Of a stretch of DNA of 38,501 nt, positions 1-8,230 are shown piece after piece. The position numbers and the translations under genes were made by a program. Under the pieces are notes generated by a model. The model had not been told where the DNA came from. It ran no database searches and saw only the letters and a list, made by a program, of their open reading frames with translations. The DNA comes from Syntrophus sp034006265 (GTDB lineage Bacteria; Desulfobacterota; Syntrophia; Syntrophales; Syntrophaceae). Every line of letters starts with the position of its first letter. Positions within the stretch are counted from its first letter, which is position 1. The stretch covers positions 1 through 38,501 of the forward strand of contig JAVETB010000020.1 in the NCBI GenBank assembly GCA_034006265.1. Direction: 5' to 3'.

Positions 1-111
1 TTTGACACTACAACCAATCTTTCGGTTCTGAATTTCTTCAAAACGTGGCGTGAAAAACCGAAATGATCAGTTGCTTCAAAATAGGCGGTGGATTTGGGCC
101 CGGCAAACCCC

Positions 112-141
112 TTGACCCGCCGGCAATCCCTGTGGTAGTTT
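112..141 (+). promoter_or_regulatory. possible sigma70-type promoter for the ferritin-like gene
   Basis: A TTGACC box at 112-117 is followed after 18 bases by TAGTTT at 136-141, about 100 bases before the chosen start codon. The -35 box is close to consensus but the -10 box is weak (three of six). No other convincing promoter is visible in the first 239 bases, which otherwise show no gene. Confidence 0.3.
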
Positions 142-239
142 TCCAGAAAGTTTTACGGCTCTGCTTATCGAGAAGATCGCGGGAACGTCATCTCGGCCCG
201 CACAGAACTTATCAACCCGTCGCACCAGGAGGCCGGTCT

Positions 240-758
240 ATGGAAGAACGTTTGAATGCATTGAACATCGCTTTGAAAAACGAATCCAACGAGAGAGAAT
301 TTTATCTGAAAAATGCTGAACGAACCCGGAATCCGCTGGGAAAGGCCATGTTCACGCAGATTGCCGATGAAGAGCTGGAGCACTACGAAAGGCTCAAGGA
401 ACTGCATGACCACTGGTCCAGGGAAGGAAAATGGCCGGAAACGCTCCCTCTCAAGGTTAAAAAAACTTCCGTGAAAAACGTTTTGAATAATGTCATCAAA
501 GCCGTTTCCCAAATGCCCGAAGGGGACGATGATGACCGCAAGGCCCTTCAGACGGCCATTGAATTTGAGGCCAAGGGGGCATCCTTTTATGCCCGCCTTC
601 GCGATCAGGTATCCGATCCCCAGGAAAAGGCCTTTTTCGATCTTCTGGCCTCGATTGAACAGGAACATTACAGTTCCCTGAAGGACACCGAGCAATTCCT
701 GACGAATCCCGCTGCCTGGTATCAGGAAAAGGAGCGGTCCGGGCTGGACGGCGCCTGA
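240..758 (+). CDS. ferritin-like / rubrerythrin-type diiron protein without rubredoxin domain
   Basis: A 172-residue all-helical protein of the ferritin-like superfamily. Two similar halves each carry the carboxylate pattern of a diiron four-helix bundle: an early Glu (ESNEREFY; EFEAKGASFY) followed by an ExxH motif (EELEHYERL; EQEHYSSL). No CxxC pair is present, so it lacks the rubredoxin-like electron-transfer domain of classical rubrerythrin. The family handles iron, peroxide or oxygen stress in the cytoplasm of anaerobes; this exact role is inferred. The ATG at 240 is preferred because AGGAGG lies at 227-232; the frame is open back to base 63 but that extension has no such site. It converges on the next gene with an 11-base gap. 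Confidence 0.8.
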   Translation: MEERLNALNIALKNESNEREFYLKNAERTRNPLGKAMFTQIADEELEHYERLKELHDHWSREGKWPETLPLKVKKTSVKNVLNNVIKAVSQMPEGDDDDRKALQTAIEFEAKGASFYARLRDQVSDPQEKAFFDLLASIEQEHYSSLKDTEQFLTNPAAWYQEKERSGLDGA

Positions 759-769
759 GGCGGGAAGTT

Positions 770-2767
770 TCATGCCGGGGGAGGCGCAGGGCTTTCCCCG
801 GCTTCATGTTCCAGAGCTTCCATCTTCGAGGAAAGCTCCTCCCAGTCCTGGTAGGATTGCTCCAGATTCAAGCTGACGGCATGCAGTTCCTGCCGGAGCG
901 TCTTCAACTGCTCGGGGTTCCGATAGATATCCGGTGCGCAGAGGGTCGTTTCCAGCCCTCCTTTTTTTTCCTCCAGGGACATGATCGACCCTTCCAGATT
1001 TGCCAGCTTTTTTTTCAGGGCGCTGCGGACTTTCGAGCGGCGGTTCCGATCTTCCGCCTCAAGGCGCCGAAGCTCTTTCCTCTGAAATTTTCCTCCTTTG
1101 CCGGTATCGATGGGGTCAGCCGCCCTTTCTGCGGACGGCGAGGCTCCGGAACCGCCTAAATCCTCCTGTCGTTTTGCAATAAAATAAGAGTAATTGCCCT
1201 TGTATTCGAAAGCCCGGCCATCCCGGATTTCGATGACCCGGTTGACCAGGCGGTCCAGAAAATACCGGTCGTGGGAAACGAGGATCACGGTTCCACTATA
1301 TTCCAGCAGGGCTTCCTGAAAGATGTCCCGCGTTTTCATATCGAGGTGATTGGTCGGTTCGTCAAGAATCAGGAGATTGGCGTCCTGCATGAGGATTTTC
1401 AGAAGGGCAAGACGGGATTTTTCGCCGCCGGACAGGACCGCGACCGGTTTGTAGATGTCGTCGCCGGAAAAGAGAAAGGCCCCGAGGAGGTTCCGCTTTT
1501 CCTGATCGGTGCACCGGGTGGAAATGCTGTTGACATCTTCCAGGATGGTCCGGTCGTAATTCAGATTATCCGCAGTTTCCTGGGAGAAGAAGGAGAGCTT
1601 GACGTGCAGGCCATAGCGGACATCGCCTGTGTCAGGCGCTTCAACCCGGCTCAGAAGACGGGAGAGGGTGGATTTTCCAGCCCCGTTGATGCCCACGAGC
1701 GCCACTTTTTCGCCACGGGTGATGGTGAAAGACAGATCGGCAAAGATGTTGTTTTTCCCGTAGCTTTTGGACAACCCGCGCAGGATGATCACATCGCGGC
1801 CGCTGGGTGGGCAGGAGGGAAAGGCGATCCGGACGGTCTTTTTTGCTCCTGACGACCGGATCAGCTCCAGCTTTTCGAGCATTTTCAACCGGCTCTGGAC
1901 CTGGGCCGCCTTGCTGGCCTTATAACGGAACCGTTCGACAAATTCCTGAATCTTCCTGATTTCCGCCTTCTGGCTTTCCATCTCCTTCAGCAGGGCCAGA
2001 CGCCTTTTCTCTTTCTCTTCCAGATAAAAGGAGTAGTTTCCTTTGTAGAGTGATATTTTTCCCAGAGAAAGGTCGGCGGTTACGGTCGTGATCTTGTCGA
2101 GAAACGTGCGGTCATGGGAAACCGTGATCAGCGTTCCGGGATAATCCCGGAGATAGCTCTCCAGCCATTCCATGCTCTCCGTATCCAGGTGATTGGTCGG
2201 TTCGTCCAGGAGCATGACATCGGGACGTGCCAGCAGGATGACGGTGAGGAGGATGCGCATTTTCCAGCCTCCGGAAAATTCCAGGCAGTTTTTTTCAAAA
2301 TCCGAGTCCCGGAATCCGAAGCCGTGAAGCACCTGCCGGGCGCGGGCTTCGAAGGCATAGCCGTCCCCGGCCTGGAACGCGGCCATGGCCTGTTCGTACG
2401 CCTTCAGTAAAACTCCGTGATCGGGGCTGTCGGGCGCACAGAGGGAGACCTGTTCCTCGCAGGTTTTCAGGGTGGCCTCAAGATCAGACAACCCGCTTCG
2501 CTTTTTCAGAAAGTTCAGGATATTGAGCGATTCCAGTTCGACAAGATCCTGGGGAAGGTAGCCGAGAGTGGTGTTCCTGCGGTCAATCATCTCGATGCTG
2601 CCGCTGTCCAGTTCCTGAACTCCTGCGATGGCGCGCAGCAGGGTCGTCTTGCCCGCACCGTTGTCTCCCACCAGACCGATCCGGCTGCGCGGAGTAATGG
2701 TCCAGTTCACGTCGTCAAAGATCACCCGTTTGCCAAAGGAAAGTGAAATATGATTCAAGGATATCAA
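770..2767 (-). CDS. ABC-F family ATPase, YheS-like
   Basis: A 665-residue protein with two ABC ATPase domains and no membrane segments, the layout of ABC-F translation factors that act on ribosomes. Domain 1 has Walker A GDNGAGKT at 34-41, signature FSGGW at 164-168 and LLDEPTNHLD at 186-195. Domain 2 has GINGAGKS at 359-366, LSGGEKSR at 445-452 and LDEPTNHLD near 468-476. The linker contains RYKASKAAQVQSR, typical of the YheS/ABCF3 branch, and the last 90 or so residues form a charged coiled coil. The start is a TTG with AGGGG seven bases upstream; no ATG occurs before domain 1. It is divergent from ftsY. It is a different subfamily from the Uup-like protein at 33.5-35.4 kb. Confidence 0.9.
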   Translation of the reverse strand: MISLNHISLSFGKRVIFDDVNWTITPRSRIGLVGDNGAGKTTLLRAIAGVQELDSGSIEMIDRRNTTLGYLPQDLVELESLNILNFLKKRSGLSDLEATLKTCEEQVSLCAPDSPDHGVLLKAYEQAMAAFQAGDGYAFEARARQVLHGFGFRDSDFEKNCLEFSGGWKMRILLTVILLARPDVMLLDEPTNHLDTESMEWLESYLRDYPGTLITVSHDRTFLDKITTVTADLSLGKISLYKGNYSFYLEEKEKRRLALLKEMESQKAEIRKIQEFVERFRYKASKAAQVQSRLKMLEKLELIRSSGAKKTVRIAFPSCPPSGRDVIILRGLSKSYGKNNIFADLSFTITRGEKVALVGINGAGKSTLSRLLSRVEAPDTGDVRYGLHVKLSFFSQETADNLNYDRTILEDVNSISTRCTDQEKRNLLGAFLFSGDDIYKPVAVLSGGEKSRLALLKILMQDANLLILDEPTNHLDMKTRDIFQEALLEYSGTVILVSHDRYFLDRLVNRVIEIRDGRAFEYKGNYSYFIAKRQEDLGGSGASPSAERAADPIDTGKGGKFQRKELRRLEAEDRNRRSKVRSALKKKLANLEGSIMSLEEKKGGLETTLCAPDIYRNPEQLKTLRQELHAVSLNLEQSYQDWEELSSKMEALEHEAGESPAPPPA

Positions 2768-3141
2768 AATACAGCCCCTTTATTCCGCCGGCCCAGCCGG
2801 TCCTCAATGCTTTCCCGTTAATCAGAATTTCCAGAAAATTACAACTCTTGAAATGTATTTTCCTGGAATTTTACATTGACAAGGCGATGATCCTCTGTAT
2901 AACAGCCAAGGTGCCGTGGCCGCTTCGGCCGTGCCGGGTCCGACGGCGCCATGGGAAGGCCGTGAGGGGATAATACGCAGGAGTCAACATATTCCGGTTG
3001 CCAGTCAAGGGGAACAGCAGGGCATGCGGGCGGTGACGCCTCCGATGCGAGCTGGTGCATAACAGGGAAATCATGAGGTTTCCAGTTAGCGGTCCCTGCG
3101 ATGCGTTTCCGTTTTAAATGATGGATAGAGCAGGGGATCGT
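2768..3141. other. intergenic leader between divergent ABC-F and ftsY genes
   Basis: This 374-base gap holds the ftsY promoter (2876-2903) and would give ftsY a 5' leader of about 230 bases. The leader is GC-rich and includes a GGCCG/CGGCC hairpin closed by a short CTT loop around 2918-2930. Just upstream of the -35 box an interrupted dyad, TTCCAG-AAAAT (2829-2839) against ATTTTCCTGGAA (about 2858-2869), differs by one base and could be an operator. I see no open reading frame with a ribosome binding site here, and no SRP RNA core motif. Confidence 0.5.
2876..2903 (+). promoter_or_regulatory. strong sigma70-type promoter upstream of ftsY
   Basis: TTGACA at 2876-2881 is a perfect -35 box. TATAAC at 2898-2903 matches five of six -10 bases. 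The spacer is 16 bases. Transcription would begin near 2910, leaving a long untranslated leader before ftsY. Confidence 0.65.
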
Positions 3142-4086
3142 ATGGGCATCTTTCAAAAAAAACAGGGGTTCTTTGAGAAACTGAAGCGGGGTCTTGCCAA
3201 GACGCGGGATTTGCTGTTGACAGACGTGAACGATATCATCCTGGGAAAGAAGGAGATTGATCAGGAGCTGTTCGACGAGCTGGAAGAGGCCCTGATCGCG
3301 GCTGATGTAGGGCCCGCCTTCACCGCGGAGCTGATCGAAAGGATGACCGATTCCGTCAGGCGCAAGGAGCTGGATTCTCCAGAGCGGCTCAAGGAGGTCC
3401 TGCGCAACACGATGAAGGCCATTCTGGAAAAAAATGAAGCCCCCCTGGTACTTCCGAAAAACGGGATTTTCACCATTCTCGTCGTCGGCGTCAACGGGAC
3501 GGGAAAAACCACCACCATCGGAAAGCTGGCCCATCAATTCAAGGAGCAGGGACATTCCGTCCTGATGGTTGCCGCCGACACCTTCCGGGCTGCGGCGATT
3601 GAACAACTGGAAATCTGGAGCCAGCGCGTCGGGGTTCCCCTGATCAAGCAGAAAATGAATTCAGACCCATCGGCGGTGGTTTTTGATGCCATCGCGGCGG
3701 CGAAGACCGGCAGGTCCGATGTGCTTATTGTCGACACGGCGGGGAGGCTGCATACCCAGGTCAACCTCATGGAAGAGATGAAGAAGATGAAACGGGTTAT
3801 GAGCCGTGAGCTTCCCGGAGCGCCTCACGAAGTTCTTCTCGTCCTGGATGCGACAACGGGTCAGAATGCCGTCAGCCAGGCGAAGATGTTCAGCGATTCC
3901 GTGGGGGTGACCGGCCTTGTTTTGACGAAGCTGGATGGAACGTCCAAGGGCGGTGTCATTCTCCGCATCGCTAAGGAATACAATATCCCCATCCGCTACA
4001 TCGGCATCGGTGAAGGGCTGGATGATCTGCGGGAATTCAGCAGCGAGGACTTCGTTTCGGCCCTTTTCGAACAGGGCGATTCCTAG
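3142..4086 (+). CDS. ftsY: signal recognition particle receptor FtsY
   Basis: A 314-residue SRP receptor GTPase that docks SRP-ribosome complexes at the inner membrane for co-translational insertion. The N domain spans about 1-100 and the G domain follows, with P-loop GVNGTGKTT at 116-124, DTFRAAA at 146-152, DTAGR at 198-202, TKLD at 262-265 and GIGEG near 288-292. It lacks the long acidic A domain of the E. coli protein; it starts with a short amphipathic stretch (MGIFQKK, FFEKLKRGL) that can act as the membrane-targeting helix. ATG at 3142 is chosen because AGGGGA lies at 3132-3137; in-frame ATGs at 3118 and 3121 would add only seven or eight residues and lack a comparable site. Confidence 0.95.
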   Translation: MGIFQKKQGFFEKLKRGLAKTRDLLLTDVNDIILGKKEIDQELFDELEEALIAADVGPAFTAELIERMTDSVRRKELDSPERLKEVLRNTMKAILEKNEAPLVLPKNGIFTILVVGVNGTGKTTTIGKLAHQFKEQGHSVLMVAADTFRAAAIEQLEIWSQRVGVPLIKQKMNSDPSAVVFDAIAAAKTGRSDVLIVDTAGRLHTQVNLMEEMKKMKRVMSRELPGAPHEVLLVLDATTGQNAVSQAKMFSDSVGVTGLVLTKLDGTSKGGVILRIAKEYNIPIRYIGIGEGLDDLREFSSEDFVSALFEQGDS

Positions 4087-4138
4087 CCCGCGTCCTTCCT
4101 TCCCGACACGTTTCCCGCGCATGTCCCTTCCGGGGAGT

Positions 4139-4702
4139 TTACTTCAGGACCTTCGGGCATGGACGGTCTTTCAAACGCGAATCACAGACTTTGATGGAAC
4201 GAAAGAACGCCGTCCATTGGGTGATTTGCTCTTCAGAGGGATTGAATTTAAAAGCTTTTTGAACGACATAGAAACTGTCGTTGCCCTGAATGGCCTTGAA
4301 CCATGTATATTCGGGTTTTCCTGTGGACGGGTTGAGAGGACAGACCGAAAGCCAGAGCGCAAAGGAATAGCCGTTTTCCTTCCCCTTTGTTACCGGAGCG
4401 AATTGTGAGCCCTTGCAGGATGCGTCCCACCACTGCTGGATCTTTGCCTTGCAGCTTTCCGGCGAAATGTTCCGGAGACCGAAGTGGGTGTTGATGGTCA
4501 CCATCTCCGTCCAATTTTTGACGGATTGATGACGGGGGACCATTTCTGTCAAAAGCATGTTTCCCTGCCTGACCTGGTAATCCACTTTATAGCCCGATGG
4601 AATGTTCAGGACCAGGTTCTCGTCCCGCAGTTCAGCCGAGGAGCAAACCGCGGCGGCCCATACCAGCACGGCCAGAACAGAACAGAAGACCTTCAGCGAC
4701 AT
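4139..4702 (-). CDS. secreted protein of unknown function with five cysteines in the mature part
   Basis: 187 residues with a clear signal peptide: hydrophobic core VFCSVLAVLVWAAAV and likely cleavage after CSSA near residue 23. The mature part has five cysteines (in ESC, ASC, SVC, KVC and RPC contexts), the last two close to the C terminus, so disulfides are likely in the periplasm. There is a W-rich middle (NWTEMVTI, QQWWDAS). I do not recognise a family with confidence. The start has AGGGGG on the minus strand a few bases upstream. It converges on ftsY across a 52-base gap with no obvious terminator. Confidence 0.75.
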   Translation of the reverse strand: MSLKVFCSVLAVLVWAAAVCSSAELRDENLVLNIPSGYKVDYQVRQGNMLLTEMVPRHQSVKNWTEMVTINTHFGLRNISPESCKAKIQQWWDASCKGSQFAPVTKGKENGYSFALWLSVCPLNPSTGKPEYTWFKAIQGNDSFYVVQKAFKFNPSEEQITQWTAFFRSIKVCDSRLKDRPCPKVLK

Positions 4703-5221
4703 GTTATCCCCCTTATCTCATGTATGATGGATTGTTACTTGCCGACGCTCTTTCCGTCCGGTTCCGGGAAACTCTCCGAGGGAAACAGAAGCAAATAGTA
4801 TGGAAAGACATTAAAAACGATGTAAAAATATTGTTCCGGAACGTTCGGCTTCTTCCGCCGCCGTCCACCTCACGATCCGACCGCCAGCGTCCTGCCTCAC
4901 CGCAGGACAGGGTGAGGCAGGACGCCCCTGACGCCGCGGGACAGGGTGAGGCAGGACGCCCCTGACGCCGCGGGACTCGATCATCGTACCGACAACCTGA
5001 TCTTAGCCGCCACCAACTGACCCCCGGCATACATCCACATCCTCAGTCACAGGCGGAAGCCATGAGGCAGAGTCGGCAGGCACGGGCTTCAAACGGGCCG
5101 GGCGAGGTCATGACTGAAATCCGCCGGTATGCCTTGACATAACAGCAAGATTCGTCTAATGAAAACGAAGGGATGGAGTTTGTGGTTCCGTAAATGTTTC
5201 TGGTGATGAAAAGGGGGGCTT
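4703..5221. other. 519-base noncoding region holding a repeat/hairpin element
   Basis: No reading frame here has a plausible start signal and composition. The right part (about 5150-5221) is AT-richer and probably holds the promoter and leader of the following small secreted gene. The central part holds the hairpin and tandem repeat listed separately at 4887-4973. Confidence 0.5.
4887..4973. repeat. 15-bp inverted repeat joined to two 34-bp tandem repeats
   Basis: Bases 4887-4901 (GCGTCCTGCCTCACC) and 4911-4925 (GGTGAGGCAGGACGC) are exact reverse complements with a nine-base loop. The right arm lies inside a 34-bp unit at 4906-4939 that is repeated exactly at 4940-4973, so the left arm could pair with either of two identical right arms (second at 4945-4959). 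No copies were noticed elsewhere in the window. It could be a REP/BIME-like element or a structured transcript. Confidence 0.75.
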
Positions 5222-5650
5222 ATGATCAAAAGATTGGCAATTTTACTGATAGGAATAACGGTTTTTGGGGTCAGTGGCGCTTTTGCAGAGGATCTGGATG
5301 TCGAATTATCCTGCCCCAGCTCTGTCAATGCAGGCAGCGTGCTGAGGGTGACTGCCTATGTGTCAAACGATGGAGACCATGCTGTAACCCTGAACCGGTA
5401 TGCCGCGGGGATGGTCGGTACCAACACCAACAACGTCCTGAGTTCATCACGTGTGTTTGGTCCTTACGCAAGAACGATGAGAGCCAGAACGATCCCGGCA
5501 ACAGGGCAAACCGTGAAAATTACTTCGCTTTCTATCGTCAACTCCGTTTCAGCTGACTTCAGGGGGAAAATGGCCATGGTGGTTGTGGACTTTGTCAATG
5601 CCCGCGGGAACTCCCTGGGAGGAGGCACCTGCTTGGTGAATGTTCCATAA
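5222..5650 (+). CDS. small secreted protein, beta-rich, unknown function
   Basis: 142 residues. Signal peptide MIKRLAILLIGITVFGVSGAFA is cleaved near residue 22. The mature part alternates short hydrophobic strands (VLRVTAYVSND; TVKITSLSIV; MAMVVVDFVNARG), suggesting an immunoglobulin-like beta sandwich. Two cysteines, one near the start (LSCPSS) and one near the end (GTCLVN), could form one disulfide. The start is firm: GGGGGG lies just upstream of the ATG. The next gene begins within a few bases, so the two probably share an mRNA. The N-terminal codons are more AT-rich than neighbouring genes. No named family is recognised. Confidence 0.75.
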   Translation: MIKRLAILLIGITVFGVSGAFAEDLDVELSCPSSVNAGSVLRVTAYVSNDGDHAVTLNRYAAGMVGTNTNNVLSSSRVFGPYARTMRARTIPATGQTVKITSLSIVNSVSADFRGKMAMVVVDFVNARGNSLGGGTCLVNVP

Positions 5651-5656
5651 CAGCCT

Positions 5657-6553
5657 GTGAGTTCCATGGCTCCATCCCAGGCTCCTTCTCCGGTCATGCA
5701 AAGGGTTAAGCGATCTCTGTCCGGCCTTCTGCTGGCGCTTTTTGCTGCCTGGCTTGTCTGTTCCGCGGTCAGGAACGACGGAGAAAAAAGTGCGGTACAA
5801 CCCAGAACGGCGGGAGAGCGGACCTATGACAAGTTCCGTGCCGGAAACGTCAGCCTTCTGGAATATGACCAGAATGGTCTGATGATCCGATTGTCCATCG
5901 AGGAGATCATCCACAGAAAAAGAAAAACACCGTTTTTTGAATATCAGAATCTGAAGGAGCTGCGCCTTCATTCTGCGGTCTTTGACATCTATCTGTCCGA
6001 TTCAGCCTCTTCTGCGGAGAAGTGCGGCATCCCCTTCCATTTATTGGAGAGATGCATTCACCTGCTGCCCGGCGTAGAAAAGGCGAGACCCATCGCTTCA
6101 TACCTTGAGGAAAACACCGATGGGGAAACTGATATTCTCAGCCGGATACAATTTGATCGCCTGGCTGTGAAGATTCATTACTCCACGGGAACGGTCCTGG
6201 AACTTGCCGCTGAAAAAGCGTTTCTGGGAGGTGATTTTAAAAGCCTTGTCCTGGAGGGAAATGTGAAGATCCTGACTCCGAAGGGCCAAGCCGTTCGTGC
6301 GCAGCAGGCCGTCATCACCCGGAAGTTTGACGGCATCCTGTTTCCCGGCGGACACTTCCTGCAGAAAACCTTCGAGAAGCAGAAATCCTTTTACCGGCTG
6401 AGCGCCGATGGCCGCCTGGCGCGGCTGCAGCCGCCGCCGGATGTCAGGTATGCCGATCCGTTAGCTGCAAAGGAACAGGAGCTGTATGACAGAATTTTCA
6501 AAAAACTTCCCCCCCATCAGCGGATCATGTTTGGAATCACAGGGCCGGAATAG
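5657..6553 (+). CDS. membrane-anchored periplasmic protein with LptC/OstA-like region
   Basis: Up to 298 residues. One hydrophobic segment near residues 20-38 (SLLLALFAAWLVCSAV-like) anchors it in the inner membrane; the rest is periplasmic. The stretch VLEGNVKILTPKGQ followed by AQQAVI resembles the repeating beta strands of the OstA/LptA/LptC jelly-roll fold, in which derivatised LPS is passed across the periplasm. At about 300 residues it is longer than standard LptC (about 190), and no lptA or lptB is adjacent, so LPS transport is only a possibility. The start is uncertain: GTG 5657, ATG 5666 or ATG 5696 are all in frame and none has a strong ribosome binding site. Confidence 0.6.
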   Translation: MSSMAPSQAPSPVMQRVKRSLSGLLLALFAAWLVCSAVRNDGEKSAVQPRTAGERTYDKFRAGNVSLLEYDQNGLMIRLSIEEIIHRKRKTPFFEYQNLKELRLHSAVFDIYLSDSASSAEKCGIPFHLLERCIHLLPGVEKARPIASYLEENTDGETDILSRIQFDRLAVKIHYSTGTVLELAAEKAFLGGDFKSLVLEGNVKILTPKGQAVRAQQAVITRKFDGILFPGGHFLQKTFEKQKSFYRLSADGRLARLQPPPDVRYADPLAAKEQELYDRIFKKLPPHQRIMFGITGPE

Positions 6554-6586
6554 GCTGAATGGACGCGGGAGAGAAAGGAGCAACGG

Positions 6587-7216
6587 ATGACATCCAGAAT
6601 GGGTATTTTCCTTGTCATGGCCTTGTTTTTTAGTTTCTGTGGAGTCTCTGAGGGAGGTGAAGAGGGACTGCATGTTTCCGTAAGCAACGGCCTTGTCCGT
6701 ATTTCAAGCACGGAATCGACGCTTTCCGAGATTCTTGAAAAATTGTCCCGTGAGCTTGGTATGACGATCCATGCATACGGTGCCAGGGAAGATGCGGTGG
6801 TTGCGTGTGAAATCGAAGGCGTCGGTGTTGCCGAGGCTCTTCAGAGGCTAGTGCCGCAATGGAATTCCCTGATTTTTTCCCGGGATGATCACTCCATAGA
6901 AATCGGGGTAAACGGCAGCGAGGATGACGGGGCGACCGCCGAATCCGATTCGACGGAACCTGAGAACGGGACGGAATCGGACCCATCGTTGAATGAAGAG
7001 GAGAATGAGATGCCGGAGGAAGAGGCTGTCCCCCACGATGAAGAGGCCGCCGACGACTCCATGGCAGGGGAAGCGCCCGAAGATAAGGACGGAGATGAGA
7101 CGGTCGTTCCGGATCCGGCTTCAGGGAATGTTCATGAAGAGGATGAACCGACGGATGAATTTACCATGAATGAACGGACGAGCCGGTCACGCCGGCACGT
7201 AACCTGGCCGTTTTGA
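6587..7216 (+). CDS. exported STN-domain protein with long acidic tail
   Basis: 209 residues. Signal peptide covers about 1-23 (IFLVMALFFSFCGVSEG). Residues about 28-105 look like a secretin/TonB short N-terminal (STN) domain: a strand, then STLSEILEKLSRELGMTI, then ALQRLVPQWNSLIF. About 80 residues of low complexity follow, very rich in Glu and Asp, before a basic end (RTSRSRRHVTWPF). STN domains normally sit in secretins or TonB-dependent receptors; here the domain stands alone. AAGGAG is upstream of the ATG. It follows the LptC/OstA-like gene by 33 bases, so the trio from 5222 is likely one operon. Confidence 0.7.
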   Translation: MTSRMGIFLVMALFFSFCGVSEGGEEGLHVSVSNGLVRISSTESTLSEILEKLSRELGMTIHAYGAREDAVVACEIEGVGVAEALQRLVPQWNSLIFSRDDHSIEIGVNGSEDDGATAESDSTEPENGTESDPSLNEEENEMPEEEAVPHDEEAADDSMAGEAPEDKDGDETVVPDPASGNVHEEDEPTDEFTMNERTSRSRRHVTWPF

Positions 7217-7264
7217 TTGCCGGACCCGTTTGAAATCGTTTATTGCCGGGGGATTTGAAAAAGG

Positions 7265-8155
7265 ATGAACATCATCGAATGTGTGCCGAATTTCAGTGAA
7301 GGCAGAAACCGGCGGATCATAGAGGACATCGCCTCGGCGCTGGCGGCCGTTTCCGGTGTCCGTCTGCTTGATTACAGCATGGATCCGGATCATCACCGCA
7401 GTGTCTTTACGTTTATCGGACCGCCGGAACGTGTCGTGGACGGGGCGCAGGCCGCCTGCAGCCGGGCCGCCGAGCTGATCGACATGAGAAGGCACAGGGG
7501 TGCTGTTCATCCCCGAATCGGGGCCGTGGACGTGGTGCCCTTTATCCCTCTCGCCGACGCGAAGATGAAGGATGCCGTGGATGCGGCGCACCGGTTCGGC
7601 CCGCTTTTCGGAACCCGGAACGGGATTCCGGTTTATTTTTACGGTGCGGCAGCGTTGAGTCCACAGCGGCGGGAGCTTCCCGATATACGGAGGGGCGGAT
7701 ACGAGAACCTCGAAGAGCGGTTGAAAGATCCGAACTGGAAACCTGATGCGGGGCCGGCTTTTTTTAATGCGCACAGCGGGGCCACGGCCGTGGGTGCGAG
7801 GATTCCTCTTGTGGCCTTCAATGTTGTCCTCAACTGCAGCGAACTGAAACCGGCGGAGGATATCGCCCGCAGCATCCGGCAGTCGAGCGGGGGGCTCAGG
7901 CATGTCAAGGCCCTCGGTGTTCCTTTAAAAAGCCGGAACCTCGTTCAGGTTTCGATGAACCTGACCGATTACCGGGAAACCTCCATGTGCCGGGTGTTTG
8001 ATGAAATCAAGGCGCAAGCCGAACGTCTCAGCGTAGAAATCCTGGAATCGGAGCTCATCGGCCTGGTCCCCCGGGCGGCGCTGGCCGGACGACCCCCTGA
8101 GGACTATCGGCTGAAGGACTTTTCTGAAAAGCGCATTCTTGAAAATTGTTTCTGA
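7265..8155 (+). CDS. ftcD: glutamate formiminotransferase
   Basis: 296 residues matching the formiminotransferase half of FTCD: it begins NIIECVPNFSEGRN and carries DYSMDPDHHRSVFTF and HRGAVHPRIGAVDVVPF, the folate/formiminoglutamate-binding regions. It transfers a formimino (or formyl) group between glutamate and tetrahydrofolate, in histidine degradation or one-carbon metabolism. The cyclodeaminase half of the animal enzyme is absent, as usual in bacteria, and no separate cyclodeaminase or hut gene is in the window. AAAAAGG lies directly before the ATG. It is preceded by a 48-base gap and may be read with the upstream genes. Confidence 0.93.
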   Translation: MNIIECVPNFSEGRNRRIIEDIASALAAVSGVRLLDYSMDPDHHRSVFTFIGPPERVVDGAQAACSRAAELIDMRRHRGAVHPRIGAVDVVPFIPLADAKMKDAVDAAHRFGPLFGTRNGIPVYFYGAAALSPQRRELPDIRRGGYENLEERLKDPNWKPDAGPAFFNAHSGATAVGARIPLVAFNVVLNCSELKPAEDIARSIRQSSGGLRHVKALGVPLKSRNLVQVSMNLTDYRETSMCRVFDEIKAQAERLSVEILESELIGLVPRAALAGRPPEDYRLKDFSEKRILENCF

Positions 8156-8173
8156 CGTTCCGGGCTGGAAAAC

Positions 8174-8214
8174 AGCCGGCCGCCCCATGGTGCGAACATT
8201 CCGGGCAGCCGGCT
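8174..8214. terminator. hairpin between convergent ftcD and diheme gene
   Basis: AGCCGGC at 8174-8180 is complementary to GCCGGCT at 8208-8214, placed between two converging genes. The loop is long (27 bases) and there is no T-run on either side, so termination is suggested by position rather than a full intrinsic signal. Confidence 0.35.
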
Positions 8215-8230
8215 GAGCGGTGCGTCACGG

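Noticed and set aside
2990..3060. Possible SRP 4.5S RNA next to ftsY (AGTCAAGGGGAACAGCAG resemblance)
   Set aside because: The GGAA tetraloop is not flanked by the conserved symmetric and asymmetric loop sequences of SRP domain IV.
3118..3141. Earlier ATGs at 3118 and 3121 as the FtsY start
   Set aside because: No ribosome binding site, while AGGGGA sits correctly before ATG 3142, which also gives the family N terminus.
4887..4973. CRISPR array
   Set aside because: Two adjacent identical 34-bp units with no unique spacers between them; no cas genes.
4713..5030. 105-codon minus-strand frame across the repeat
   Set aside because: It runs through the tandem repeat, is Arg/Ser/Cys-rich without structure, and has no start signal.
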